Shown: one piece after another, positions 1 to 5,981 of the stretch
Layout: the number at the start of each line of letters is the position of its first letter
Numbering within the stretch: the first letter of the stretch is position 1
NCBI GenBank assembly: GCA_038116915.1
Contig: JAYOEU010000167.1
Coordinates: forward strand, 1-9,523
Reading direction: 5' to 3'
Source: JADHLJ01 sp038116915
GTDB lineage: Bacteria; Pseudomonadota; Alphaproteobacteria; Thalassobaculales; Thalassobaculaceae
Length of the DNA stretch: 9,523 nt
Notes under the pieces: generated by a model
Databases searched by the model: none
Told to the model about the DNA's origin: nothing
Seen by the model: only the letters and a program-made list of their open reading frames with translations
Made by a program: the position numbers and the translations under genes

Positions 1-4
1 GCGT

Positions 5-31
5 GGGCCCCGACCTTCGCCGGGGATACGG
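5..31 (+). repeat. Short palindromic intergenic repeat, copy 1
   Basis: This 27-base element can fold into a hairpin. The left arm at 8-14 pairs with the right arm at 19-25 around a CTTC loop, with one A/C mismatch (13 against 20). It matches the minus strand of 5244-5270 at 22 of 27 positions by hand alignment. One pair of differences is compensatory: C11-G22 here is T-A in the other copy, so the stem is kept. It lies past the 3' end of the minus-strand operon, beyond the likely terminator. Short palindromic intergenic repeats of this kind are common in alphaproteobacterial genomes. I cannot assign it to a named family. Confidence 0.6.
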
Positions 32-55
32 AACGGGCGGGCGTCGACAAGAACG

Positions 56-97
56 TAAAGATATCACCGCCGCCCTGGCGCAAGGCCGGGCGGCGGT
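56..97 (-). terminator. Likely intrinsic terminator of the minus-strand operon
   Basis: A perfect 10-bp inverted repeat has arms at 66-75 and 88-97 (ACCGCCGCCC / GGGCGGCGGT). An inner GGC/GCC pairing closes part of the loop. Read on the minus strand, the stem is followed by GATATCTTTACGTTCTTG, which is T-rich but not a clean T run. It sits 43 bases past the stop codon of the CoA-transferase gene, the usual place for a terminator. Read on the plus strand the stem is followed by CAGCGTTG, so it is unlikely to terminate in that direction. Confidence 0.6.
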
Positions 98-140
98 CAG
101 CGTTGAAGGGAATGGACGGATTGGGGTTCCATGCCCTCCC

Positions 141-2486
141 TCACCCGCCGCGCAGGCTGGTCGGCGCGAAGCTCACCACGCCGGTGTCGATCAACCGCCG
201 GTAATCCGCCTTGGCGAGCCCCAGCAGGTCGACCCAAACCCGTTCGCTGTCGCCGCCGAGGAACGGAGCGAGGCCGCGCATCGGATAACGCGCGCCGTCG
301 ACGCGCAACGGGAGTCCGGTCTGCCGCTGGCGGCCCACATGCGGGCGTTCGATCTCGTAGTGAAATCCCCGGGCGCGCAGATGCGGGTCCTCGGTCACCT
401 CGTCGGTCCAGGAGACGGGCGCCGCAGTGACGCCGGCGGCCTGCAGAATCCGGGCGGCGGACGCGCCATCGCGCGATGTCGTCCAATCCGAGATCGCCGC
501 GTCGATTTCCTCCTCGATCGCCCGGCGCGCCTCAAGCGAGCCCAACGCCGGGTCCTTCGCCCAATCCTGGCGGCCTAGAACTCGGGCGAGGCCCCGCCAG
601 GCCTCAACATCGGCGACGGCGACCGCGATCCAGCGATCTTCGCCGGCGGCGGGAAACACTCCGTGCGGCACCATCGAGGGGTGCCGGTTGCCCCGGCGTC
701 GCGGCTCCCGGCCCGTCGACTGACGGATCAGCAGCGCAGGGGTGGCGAAGGGCAGCATCGCCTCGATCTGGGTATTGTTGATCCACTGGCCGAGCCCGGT
801 GCGCCGGCGATGCAACAAAGCGGTCAATATGGAGGCGGCGCCGTAAATCCCGCCGATCGGATCTCCGTAGGCGATATGCGCCATGGTCGGCGGCCATTCC
901 GGACGGCCCGCGAAGCTCGGGATACCGGAGCCCTGTTCCAGGACCGAACCATAGGCCCGGGTGTCCGACCAGGCATTACCGGCGCCGAAGGCCGACATGG
1001 AGAGCATGATCAGATCGTCCCGGCCCTTGGAAAGGTGAGCGAAGCCGAGACCCAGCCGATCCATCACGCCGGCGGCCTGGTTCTCGACCACCACATCGCT
1101 CCGCGCCACCAGCCTTTTCGCCAGGTCCCGGCCCTCGGGAAGGGTGAGATCGAGGCTGACGCTTTGCTTGCCCCGATTGAGCATCGAGAAGCGCTCGCTG
1201 CGTTCATACTGCTTGGCGGCGATGGCTTCGGCCGACCAGTCCACATGGCGCCACCAGTCGGGATAGCGTCCGGCCTCGATCTTGATCACCTCGGCGCCGA
1301 AATCGGCGAGCATCCGCGTGGTCAGCGGCCCGGCCCAGCCCATCGAGAAATCCGCGATCCGGATACCGGCAAGCGGCGCGTCCCGCAATCCCGCGCTTTC
1401 CAGCGGCTCGAAATCGGCATTGGGTGCCGGTGCATCGAGGGAGAGCCGCGACGGCGCCCGTTCGAGGCGCAGCGGCGTGCGCGGCACCCGGAAGGTTTTG
1501 CCGCCGACATCAAATTTCGCGAGCGAGTCCCGGGCGTTGAAGATCGGATGTTCCAGGATGCCGATCGCGTCCGGCACCACCACCATCGGCACCTTCGCCT
1601 CACGTCCCAGCGCCGCCCATTCACCCGCGGTTTTCAGGGGAAAGCGGGTATCGAAGGCCCCCTCCATCCGGTCGCCATGCGGGTAGCGGGTGCGTTGCGG
1701 CGCCAGATCGGGGTCGTCGATGAAATCCGGCAGATCAAGAATCGTGCAGAAAGCCTTCCACTGGGCGGGGGTGAGCGGCGTGATCCCGATCCAGCCTTCC
1801 TGGCAGCGATGAATGCTGACCGGGCTCGTCGGCACGAACCGGTTGACCCCGATCCTCGGAACGGGAGCGCCCATGGAGGCGGACTGGCAGATCTGCAGAT
1901 CCGCGTTGATCAGGATGGATTCAAGAATACTGACCTCGAAGCGCCTCGGCTGCGGCCCACGCCCGCCGATCAACGCCGCGATCCCCGCGCAATAGGCCGA
2001 AAGCCCGGCGATCAGGGTCGCCTGATGCTCTCCCGGAAAGCAGGGCGGACCCTCGGCGGGGCCCACGGGCTGCACCAGCCCCGCCAGCGCCTGGACGATC
2101 AGGTCACTGCCCAACCAGTCCGCATAGGGCCCGTCAAAGCCGAACCAGCTAAGGTCGAGCGTCGCCGTGGTCGGCTCCGGTAGCCCGGCAGGGCGCCCCG
2201 CCGCCTCTCCCAGGATCAGGATGTCAAAGTGTCCGGCCTCGACGATTTCAGCGATCCGTGTCTTTCCGGCTGTCAGATAGGCGAGATAGAGGCCCCGGCT
2301 CGCGGGGTCCTCCGGATCGAGCAGGACTTCCGCCAAGGGGTCGCCGCCGGGCGGCTCGACCCGCTCAACCACCGCGCCCATATCGGCGAACAGCTTGCCA
2401 CAATAGGCGCCGGCCACGCCGCCGCCGAGTTCGAGAACCCGCACCCCGGCTAGTGCCGCGCCCTCCCCCGCCATCTCCGGCGTCAC
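141..2486 (-). CDS. Tandem (two-domain) class III CaiB/BaiF CoA-transferase
   Basis: Class III CoA-transferases move CoA between carboxylic acids in the cytosol through an aspartyl-CoA mixed anhydride. Most are about 400 residues. This 781-residue protein has two copies of the fold joined head to tail. Each begins with the family's N-terminal pattern: LAGVRVLELGGGVAGAYCGK from residue 12 and LAGIRIADFSMGWAGPLTT from residue 372. The second half keeps the classical landmarks: NRGKQSVSLDL (437-447), the catalytic Asp region YGDPIGGIYGA with Asp542, and RRRTGLGQWI (560-569). In the first half the corresponding stretch, GEHQATLIAG (152-161), has no Asp, so that half may be structural or bind only CoA. 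The GTG start at 2486 lies 4 bases after the VOC stop. An ATG at 2474 is the alternative, but its GGAG abuts the codon. This is the last gene of the operon. The substrate is unknown. Confidence 0.88.
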   Translation of the reverse strand: MTPEMAGEGAALAGVRVLELGGGVAGAYCGKLFADMGAVVERVEPPGGDPLAEVLLDPEDPASRGLYLAYLTAGKTRIAEIVEAGHFDILILGEAAGRPAGLPEPTTATLDLSWFGFDGPYADWLGSDLIVQALAGLVQPVGPAEGPPCFPGEHQATLIAGLSAYCAGIAALIGGRGPQPRRFEVSILESILINADLQICQSASMGAPVPRIGVNRFVPTSPVSIHRCQEGWIGITPLTPAQWKAFCTILDLPDFIDDPDLAPQRTRYPHGDRMEGAFDTRFPLKTAGEWAALGREAKVPMVVVPDAIGILEHPIFNARDSLAKFDVGGKTFRVPRTPLRLERAPSRLSLDAPAPNADFEPLESAGLRDAPLAGIRIADFSMGWAGPLTTRMLADFGAEVIKIEAGRYPDWWRHVDWSAEAIAAKQYERSERFSMLNRGKQSVSLDLTLPEGRDLAKRLVARSDVVVENQAAGVMDRLGLGFAHLSKGRDDLIMLSMSAFGAGNAWSDTRAYGSVLEQGSGIPSFAGRPEWPPTMAHIAYGDPIGGIYGAASILTALLHRRRTGLGQWINNTQIEAMLPFATPALLIRQSTGREPRRRGNRHPSMVPHGVFPAAGEDRWIAVAVADVEAWRGLARVLGRQDWAKDPALGSLEARRAIEEEIDAAISDWTTSRDGASAARILQAAGVTAAPVSWTDEVTEDPHLRARGFHYEIERPHVGRQRQTGLPLRVDGARYPMRGLAPFLGGDSERVWVDLLGLAKADYRRLIDTGVVSFAPTSLRGG

Positions 2487-2490
2487 ACGG

Positions 2491-2910
2491 TCAACTCGGA
2501 TCCTGCTGCAGCTCGATCACGTTGCCGAACGGGTCCTCGAAGAAGACCTGGTCGGAGCCTCTGCCCACCAGCCCCTCATAGACCCAGAACTCGATGCCCC
2601 GGCTGCTCAATTCGGCCCGCGCCGCGTCGAGATCGCGGACCGCGAAGGCGAGGTGTTGGCGCGTCGGGTCATGCTTTTCCGAACGCGCGGCGGGCGACAT
2701 GCCCTCGGCGCCCATGATGTGGATCTGCTGGCTCCGGTCGCCGTCCTTCAGGTTCACCCAGAAGCCGGGAATCGACGGGATATGCGGACGCTGGGCATCC
2801 TGCTGGAGACCGAGCAGACCGCCATAGAACTCGTTGGCGCGGGTCACCGCCTCTTCGGTCGGGTCGACGCGGATGCCCGCGTGCATCAATTGCGTGATTT
2901 CGATTGCCAT
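2491..2910 (-). CDS. VOC-family (glyoxalase/dioxygenase fold) metalloprotein
   Basis: This 139-residue single-domain protein has the vicinal-oxygen-chelate fold, whose paired beta-alpha-beta-beta-beta units build a divalent-metal site. The N-terminal unit runs from LMHAGIRV (8-15) through FYGGLLGL (28-35) to QIHIM (62-66). The C-terminal unit runs from HLAFAVRDLDAA (86-97) to the typical ending FFEDPFGNVIELQQ (123-136). The likely metal ligands His10, His64, His86 and Glu133 are all present, so it should be catalytically competent. Glyoxalase I, methylmalonyl-CoA epimerase and extradiol dioxygenases share this fold, and the sequence alone does not choose between them. The ATG at 2910 follows a strong GGGAGGA ribosome-binding site with 7 bases of spacing. 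It lies 24 bases after the MmgE/PrpD gene and 4 bases before the CoA-transferase, so it is probably co-transcribed with both. Confidence 0.87.
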   Translation of the reverse strand: MAIEITQLMHAGIRVDPTEEAVTRANEFYGGLLGLQQDAQRPHIPSIPGFWVNLKDGDRSQQIHIMGAEGMSPAARSEKHDPTRQHLAFAVRDLDAARAELSSRGIEFWVYEGLVGRGSDQVFFEDPFGNVIELQQDPS

Positions 2911-2934
2911 GATGTTTCCTCCCTCGCGTCGGGG

Positions 2935-4278
2935 CTAAGTCGGACGCGTGAATGTCAGAAGCTTGCCCGCGTCGCCGTGCCCGTCAAGGCCCCAGACCGC
3001 ATCGATCAGATTCTCGGCGTTTTTGCAGGATGGAGATTTCTCCGCCACCAGGGCACGGAACTTCTCCTCGATCTCGGCATCGGTCAGCGGCCGCTTGTCG
3101 GTGCCCCGGGCATGATCGATCACCAGTTCCCGCTTGGTGCCGTCCTTGAGCGCCACCTCGATCCTGACTCCGGGAACCGCGCCGCCGGGATCGTCGAGGA
3201 GGCGGACGCATTTGCGCAACGCCAGGGTCGCCGGGTCATTCACCGCGGCATCGGTAAATGCGGCGAGGCCCGGCTTGCCGCGCAGCAGGGTGATCGCCAC
3301 CGCGTGCTGAGCGCTGACCTGGGACTCGCGGCCGGTCGCGACATCGGGCCGGTCGGCGCGCTGACGCAGCAACGGATGGCCGTGGAGCGTGATCGACGCG
3401 ATGGCATCGACCGGCGCCGTCCCCCGCTCCCGCAATTCGAGGCACCCGTCGATCACCGCGTTCAGTACGATTCCGCAGGGATAGGGTTTGTGGATGTTGC
3501 TGAGCGCCTCCCAGCGGTTCCCGAGACCACCTGTCACCTCGTCGAAATTCGGGGCATCACCGGTGACATTGAGAAACCCGCGCACGCCTTCCAGCGGCGC
3601 GTCCGGACCGTCATGACCGCCCGCCGCAAGATGTGCCGCCAGCAGGCCGCCACGCGCCGCGCCGCCGACCCCAATGCTTTTCGCCATGAAACCGAGAGTC
3701 TCGACCAGCCCCGACGCCTGGGCCGAGGCATTGCCGAGCGCCCAAACCAGGTGCTTCGCGTCCAACCCCAGCACCTTGCCCACCGCCAGCGCCGCGCCGA
3801 ATACGCCGCAGGTGGACGTGATATGCCAGCCGCGCGCGTAATGACCGGGCGAGACCGCGTTGCCGATCCGGCAGGTCGCCTCGATCCCCAGCGCCAAAGC
3901 GTGCAGCAAATCCCGGCCGCTCACCGTCCGCTTCTCGGACAGGGCCAGCAAGGCCGGCGCCACCGGGGCGGCGGGATGAATCACCGTGCGCAGATGGGTG
4001 TCGTCGAAATCATGGACATTCGCCGCCGCCGCGTTGAGGAACGCCGCCGTCAGCGGGTCCACCCGCTCGGTCCGGCCGATCAGGCTCGCCGTGCCCGCCG
4101 CGCCGAACTCCGTCAAGGTCGCGAGGCTGATCTCCACCGCGTCGTCCCGGCAGCCGGCGAAGGCGGTGGCGAAACAGTTCAGAAGAGAGCGTTTCGCCTC
4201 ATGCCGGACCGTCTCGGGCAGATCTTCCCAGCGCGAGCCGGCAACGAAGCGCGCGAGGGTGGCGGACATCGTCTCCAT
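2935..4278 (-). CDS. MmgE/PrpD family protein (2-methylcitrate dehydratase / cis-aconitate decarboxylase superfamily)
   Basis: Members of this family act on small tricarboxylate-like acids: PrpD dehydrates 2-methylcitrate and animal IRG1 decarboxylates cis-aconitate. Many bacterial paralogs have no known substrate. The 447-residue length is normal. Landmarks, numbered from the ATG at 4278, are HDFDDTH (89-95), His101, GWHITSTCGVFGAA (150-163), FMAKSIGVGGAARGG (197-211) with Lys200, KPYPCGIV (264-271) and SAQHAVA (322-328). These match the helical domain and the active-site His/Lys/Asp set of the family. Asn273 stands where I recall a His in many relatives. The start overlaps the hydrolase stop (TGATG). 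A GTG at 4281 and an ATG at 4269 are alternatives; GGAG lies 8 bases before the ATG at 4278. It is the second gene of the putative catabolic operon. The exact reaction is unknown. Confidence 0.88.
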   Translation of the reverse strand: METMSATLARFVAGSRWEDLPETVRHEAKRSLLNCFATAFAGCRDDAVEISLATLTEFGAAGTASLIGRTERVDPLTAAFLNAAAANVHDFDDTHLRTVIHPAAPVAPALLALSEKRTVSGRDLLHALALGIEATCRIGNAVSPGHYARGWHITSTCGVFGAALAVGKVLGLDAKHLVWALGNASAQASGLVETLGFMAKSIGVGGAARGGLLAAHLAAGGHDGPDAPLEGVRGFLNVTGDAPNFDEVTGGLGNRWEALSNIHKPYPCGIVLNAVIDGCLELRERGTAPVDAIASITLHGHPLLRQRADRPDVATGRESQVSAQHAVAITLLRGKPGLAAFTDAAVNDPATLALRKCVRLLDDPGGAVPGVRIEVALKDGTKRELVIDHARGTDKRPLTDAEIEEKFRALVAEKSPSCKNAENLIDAVWGLDGHGDAGKLLTFTRPT

Positions 4279-5150
4279 CACGCTTTCTCCGCGAAGAATT
4301 CCAGCAGCAGCGGCACCAACCGCTCAGGCGCCTCCTCCGGAATGAAATGGCCGCAGGCCTCGAACACCTCGGCCCGGACATTGGTGGCCACCCGTTTCAG
4401 CGATTCCCCCGCCTGGGCGCCCCGGCCGCGCCCGTGCGGATAGGACACCCCGCCGCCGACCGCCAGCACCGGCATCGGCAGCTTGAAGCGGGTGATGATT
4501 TCGGCATTCTCCTTCGCGTCCCGCAACATCTCGCGGTAATAGGCGAAGCCGGCCCGCATCGCGCCGGGCTGGGTATAGGTGCGCAGGTACTCGGCGAGAT
4601 CATCCTCGGTGATCGCGTCGGGCCGGTAGGCGAAGGTGCGGTAGAACCAGGCGAGATAGATCTCCTCCCGTCCCGCGACCAGCGCCTCTGGCAGATCCGC
4701 CGTTATGTGGAACTGATGATGCCAGCGCCTCCCGCCCTCGGAGAAATCGCCGCCGCAGCCGGGAATGGTAACGTCCAGGATCACCAGCTTCTCCACGGCT
4801 TCAGGATGCGCCGCCGCCAGCGCATAGGCGGTCGGCCCGCCCCAGTCATGGCCGACCAGCAGGAACCGCCGATGCCCCAGCACCTCGCTCATCAGCCGCC
4901 AGACGTCATTGGCGACGGTTTTCTTGTCATAGCCGGAAAGCGGCCGGGAGCTGTCGCCGAGCCCGCGCAAGTCCGGCGCGACCACGGTATAGCGTTCCGC
5001 CAGCCCCGGAATCACATGCCGCCACTCCCACCAGGTCTGCGGCCAGCCATGCAGCAACACCACCGGCGGACCCTCCCCCGCCGTCACGTAATGCAGCATC
5101 ACCTCGCCAAGCTCGGCATGATGATGGGTGATTTCGGTGATCGGAGGCAT
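4278..5150 (-). CDS. Alpha/beta hydrolase, epoxide hydrolase-like
   Basis: This 290-residue soluble alpha/beta hydrolase resembles the epoxide hydrolase / haloalkane dehalogenase branch. The oxyanion-hole motif HGWPQ is at 34-38, followed by DLRGLGDSSRP (60-70), which typifies epoxide hydrolase-like proteins. The nucleophile elbow GHDWGG (100-105) carries an Asp (Asp102) rather than Ser. This fits attack on a carbon centre and an ester intermediate. The cap domain has Trp/Tyr-rich stretches (WFYRTFAY 168-175, Tyr204-Tyr205) that could supply the epoxide-activating tyrosines. The catalytic base is probably His268 in CGHFIPEE. The usual acid after strand 6 looks replaced by Gly234 (AVGGGVSY). 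The start is ATG 5150; an upstream TTG at 5198 would add 16 residues that are not homologous-looking. It is the first gene of the minus-strand operon, and its TGA overlaps the next start by one base. The substrate is unknown. Confidence 0.86.
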   Translation of the reverse strand: MPPITEITHHHAELGEVMLHYVTAGEGPPVVLLHGWPQTWWEWRHVIPGLAERYTVVAPDLRGLGDSSRPLSGYDKKTVANDVWRLMSEVLGHRRFLLVGHDWGGPTAYALAAAHPEAVEKLVILDVTIPGCGGDFSEGGRRWHHQFHITADLPEALVAGREEIYLAWFYRTFAYRPDAITEDDLAEYLRTYTQPGAMRAGFAYYREMLRDAKENAEIITRFKLPMPVLAVGGGVSYPHGRGRGAQAGESLKRVATNVRAEVFEACGHFIPEEAPERLVPLLLEFFAEKA

Positions 5151-5243
5151 GGGCGGGGTCTCTCTGGCGGATGAGCGCGGGATTCGAAGAGTAAGCAATA
5201 CGCGCGCGGAGAGCCAGCGAGGTTACAAAACCGAACCCGCCAA

Positions 5244-5270
5244 CCGAATCCCTGGCGAAAGCCAGGGCCC
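5244..5270 (-). repeat. Short palindromic intergenic repeat, copy 2
   Basis: A perfect 7-bp stem (CCCTGGC 5250-5256, GCCAGGG 5261-5267) is capped by a GAAA tetraloop on the plus strand. Read on the minus strand, the 27 bases match 5-31 at 22 positions. The T-A pair in this stem replaces the C-G pair of copy 1, so both copies keep their fold. GNRA-type loops make stable RNA hairpins if transcribed. There is no T run on either side, so it is not a typical terminator. It lies inside the divergent spacer, about 200 bases ahead of guaD. Confidence 0.6.
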
Positions 5271-5275
5271 TTACC

Positions 5276-5323
5276 GTGGGCGGTTGGATACGGGGAATGA
5301 TTGACCGTCGTTCCCCCGCCCAC
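5276..5323 (+). other. Interrupted inverted repeat in the guaD leader
   Basis: Two nested arm pairs line up. GTGGGCG (5276-5282) pairs with CGCCCAC (5317-5323), and GGGGAA (5292-5297) pairs with TTCCCC (5311-5316). A 9-base bulge (5283-5291) interrupts the left side only, and the loop is 13 bases. The bulge starts within CGGTTGG (5281-5287), which can instead pair with CCAACCG at 5240-5246. The two folds therefore compete. It could be a structured RNA leader, a DNA-binding site or decay of a longer repeat. No known riboswitch consensus is recognisable to me. Confidence 0.4.
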
Positions 5324-5455
5324 AATCACCGTCGCTCCATGTCGCCGTTCTCGGAAATTTGCACGATTATCGCGTCGTCACGGATTTCCCGGCAGTCGCG
5401 CCTGTGCGACGGTTCGCCTCAGCATGGTCCCGATCGGGTCAGCGTGTACCCAGCG

Positions 5456-5462
5456 AAGGGAG
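5456..5462 (+). promoter_or_regulatory. Ribosome-binding site of guaD
   Basis: AAGGGAG lies 8 bases before the ATG at 5471. This spacing and the homology of the protein from that Met onward decide the start against the longer open frame that reaches back to 5276. Confidence 0.7.
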
Positions 5463-5470
5463 CGGACGAG

Positions 5471-5944
5471 ATGAGCACTCCGGAAGCATTCATGGCTCGC
5501 GCCGTCGCCATTTCGGGCACGCATATGCGCAAGGGGCTGGGCGGCCCGTTCGGCGCCGTCGTCGTCAAGGACGGCCGAATTATCGCAGAGGGCGCCAACC
5601 AGGTGACCTCCGGCAACGATCCGACCGCGCATGCCGAGATGATGGCGATCCGCGAGGCCTGCCGGATGCTCGGAACCCACACGCTCGCGGGCTGTGAGAT
5701 TTATGCGAGCTGCGAGCCCTGTCCGATGTGTCTTGCGGCGATCTACTGGGCGCGGATCGACAAGGCCTATTTCGCCAATGACCGCGCCGACGCCGCGCGC
5801 ATCGGATTCGACGATTCCTTTCTTTACGACGAGGTCGCCAAACCGATACATGAACGCTCGCTGCCGCTGATCCACCTGCCGTCGCGAGACGCGGGCTCGA
5901 TCTTTCAGGAATGGCGCGATAAGGAAGACAAGATACCTTATTGA
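5471..5944 (+). CDS. guaD: Guanine deaminase (cytidine deaminase-fold, GuaD type)
   Basis: The enzyme hydrolyses guanine to xanthine and ammonia in the cytosol, feeding purine salvage or breakdown. The 157-residue length and whole layout match the small zinc enzyme of Bacillus subtilis (156 residues, from memory), not the large amidohydrolase-type guanine deaminase. The zinc site is complete: HAEMMAIREAC with His54 and the proton-shuttling Glu56, and SCEPCPMC with Cys84 and Cys87. GGPFGAVVVKDG (24-35), NDPTAHAE (49-56), AIYWARI (90-96) and GFDDSF (112-117) are family signatures. GFDDSF holds the Asp implicated in catalysis. The C-terminal part, FQEWRDKEDKIPY, ends in the Tyr that caps the neighbouring active site in the domain-swapped dimer of the Bacillus enzyme. 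It heads the plus-strand operon, 37 bases before the ABC ATPase. A related deaminase specificity (e.g. another purine or a pyrimidine) is possible but less likely. Confidence 0.9.
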   Translation: MSTPEAFMARAVAISGTHMRKGLGGPFGAVVVKDGRIIAEGANQVTSGNDPTAHAEMMAIREACRMLGTHTLAGCEIYASCEPCPMCLAAIYWARIDKAYFANDRADAARIGFDDSFLYDEVAKPIHERSLPLIHLPSRDAGSIFQEWRDKEDKIPY

Positions 5945-5967
5945 CCAAAGGCGGCGACGGACAGCGC

Positions 5968-5974
5968 GGGGGAA
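5968..5974 (+). promoter_or_regulatory. Ribosome-binding site of the ABC ATPase gene
   Basis: GGGGGAA is placed 7 bases before the GTG at 5982. It supports that start over the in-frame GTG at 6000, whose upstream GAGGGA is only 3 bases away. Confidence 0.5.
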
Positions 5975-5981
5975 CGCGGAC

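Larger units (their letters stand above)
5151..5470. other. Divergent intergenic region between the two operons
   Basis: This 320-base spacer separates the hydrolase start (minus) from the guaD start (plus) and must hold the control sites of both. It contains a copy of the palindromic repeat (5244-5270), a long interrupted dyad (5276-5323) and a flanking pairing (5240-5246 with 5281-5287). There is also a small palindrome, CGATTATCG, at 5364-5372, and the guaD ribosome-binding site. An open frame continues upstream of guaD to 5276 but does not resemble deaminase sequence. I found no convincing sigma70-type -35/-10 pair on either strand. TTGACC at 5301 has no good -10 partner. Confidence 0.7.

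Noticed and set aside
3..578. Plus-strand open frame at the left edge
   Set aside because: Most of it is antisense to the end of the CoA-transferase gene. Its first part covers the palindromic repeat and the terminator hairpin, and no domain is visible.
663..2183. Long plus-strand open frame (506 codons) opposite the CoA-transferase gene
   Set aside because: It is antisense to a gene with clear family motifs and arises from GC-rich codon mirroring. The translation is His/Arg/Gly-rich with no recognisable domain.
2653..4443. Long plus-strand open frame (596 codons) opposite the VOC, MmgE/PrpD and hydrolase genes
   Set aside because: It crosses three well-supported genes on the other strand and reads as low-complexity Arg/Gly-rich sequence without motifs.
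5151..5198. TTG-started N-terminal extension of the alpha/beta hydrolase
   Set aside because: TTG starts are rare, the 16 added residues look like noncoding spacer, and the fold begins normally from the ATG at 5150.
5240..5323. A known purine-type riboswitch ahead of guaD
   Set aside because: Although the gene context is suggestive, I see no purine-riboswitch three-way junction consensus, and the main hairpin is explained by the dispersed repeat.
5301..5329. TTGACC as a -35 box of a guaD promoter
   Set aside because: No acceptable -10 hexamer lies 16-18 bases downstream, and the candidate sits within the loop and arm of the inverted repeat.
5276..5470. Upstream extension of the guaD frame (65 more residues)
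   Set aside because: The extension does not resemble the deaminase family. It overlaps the inverted-repeat region, and the ATG at 5471 has a well-spaced ribosome-binding site.
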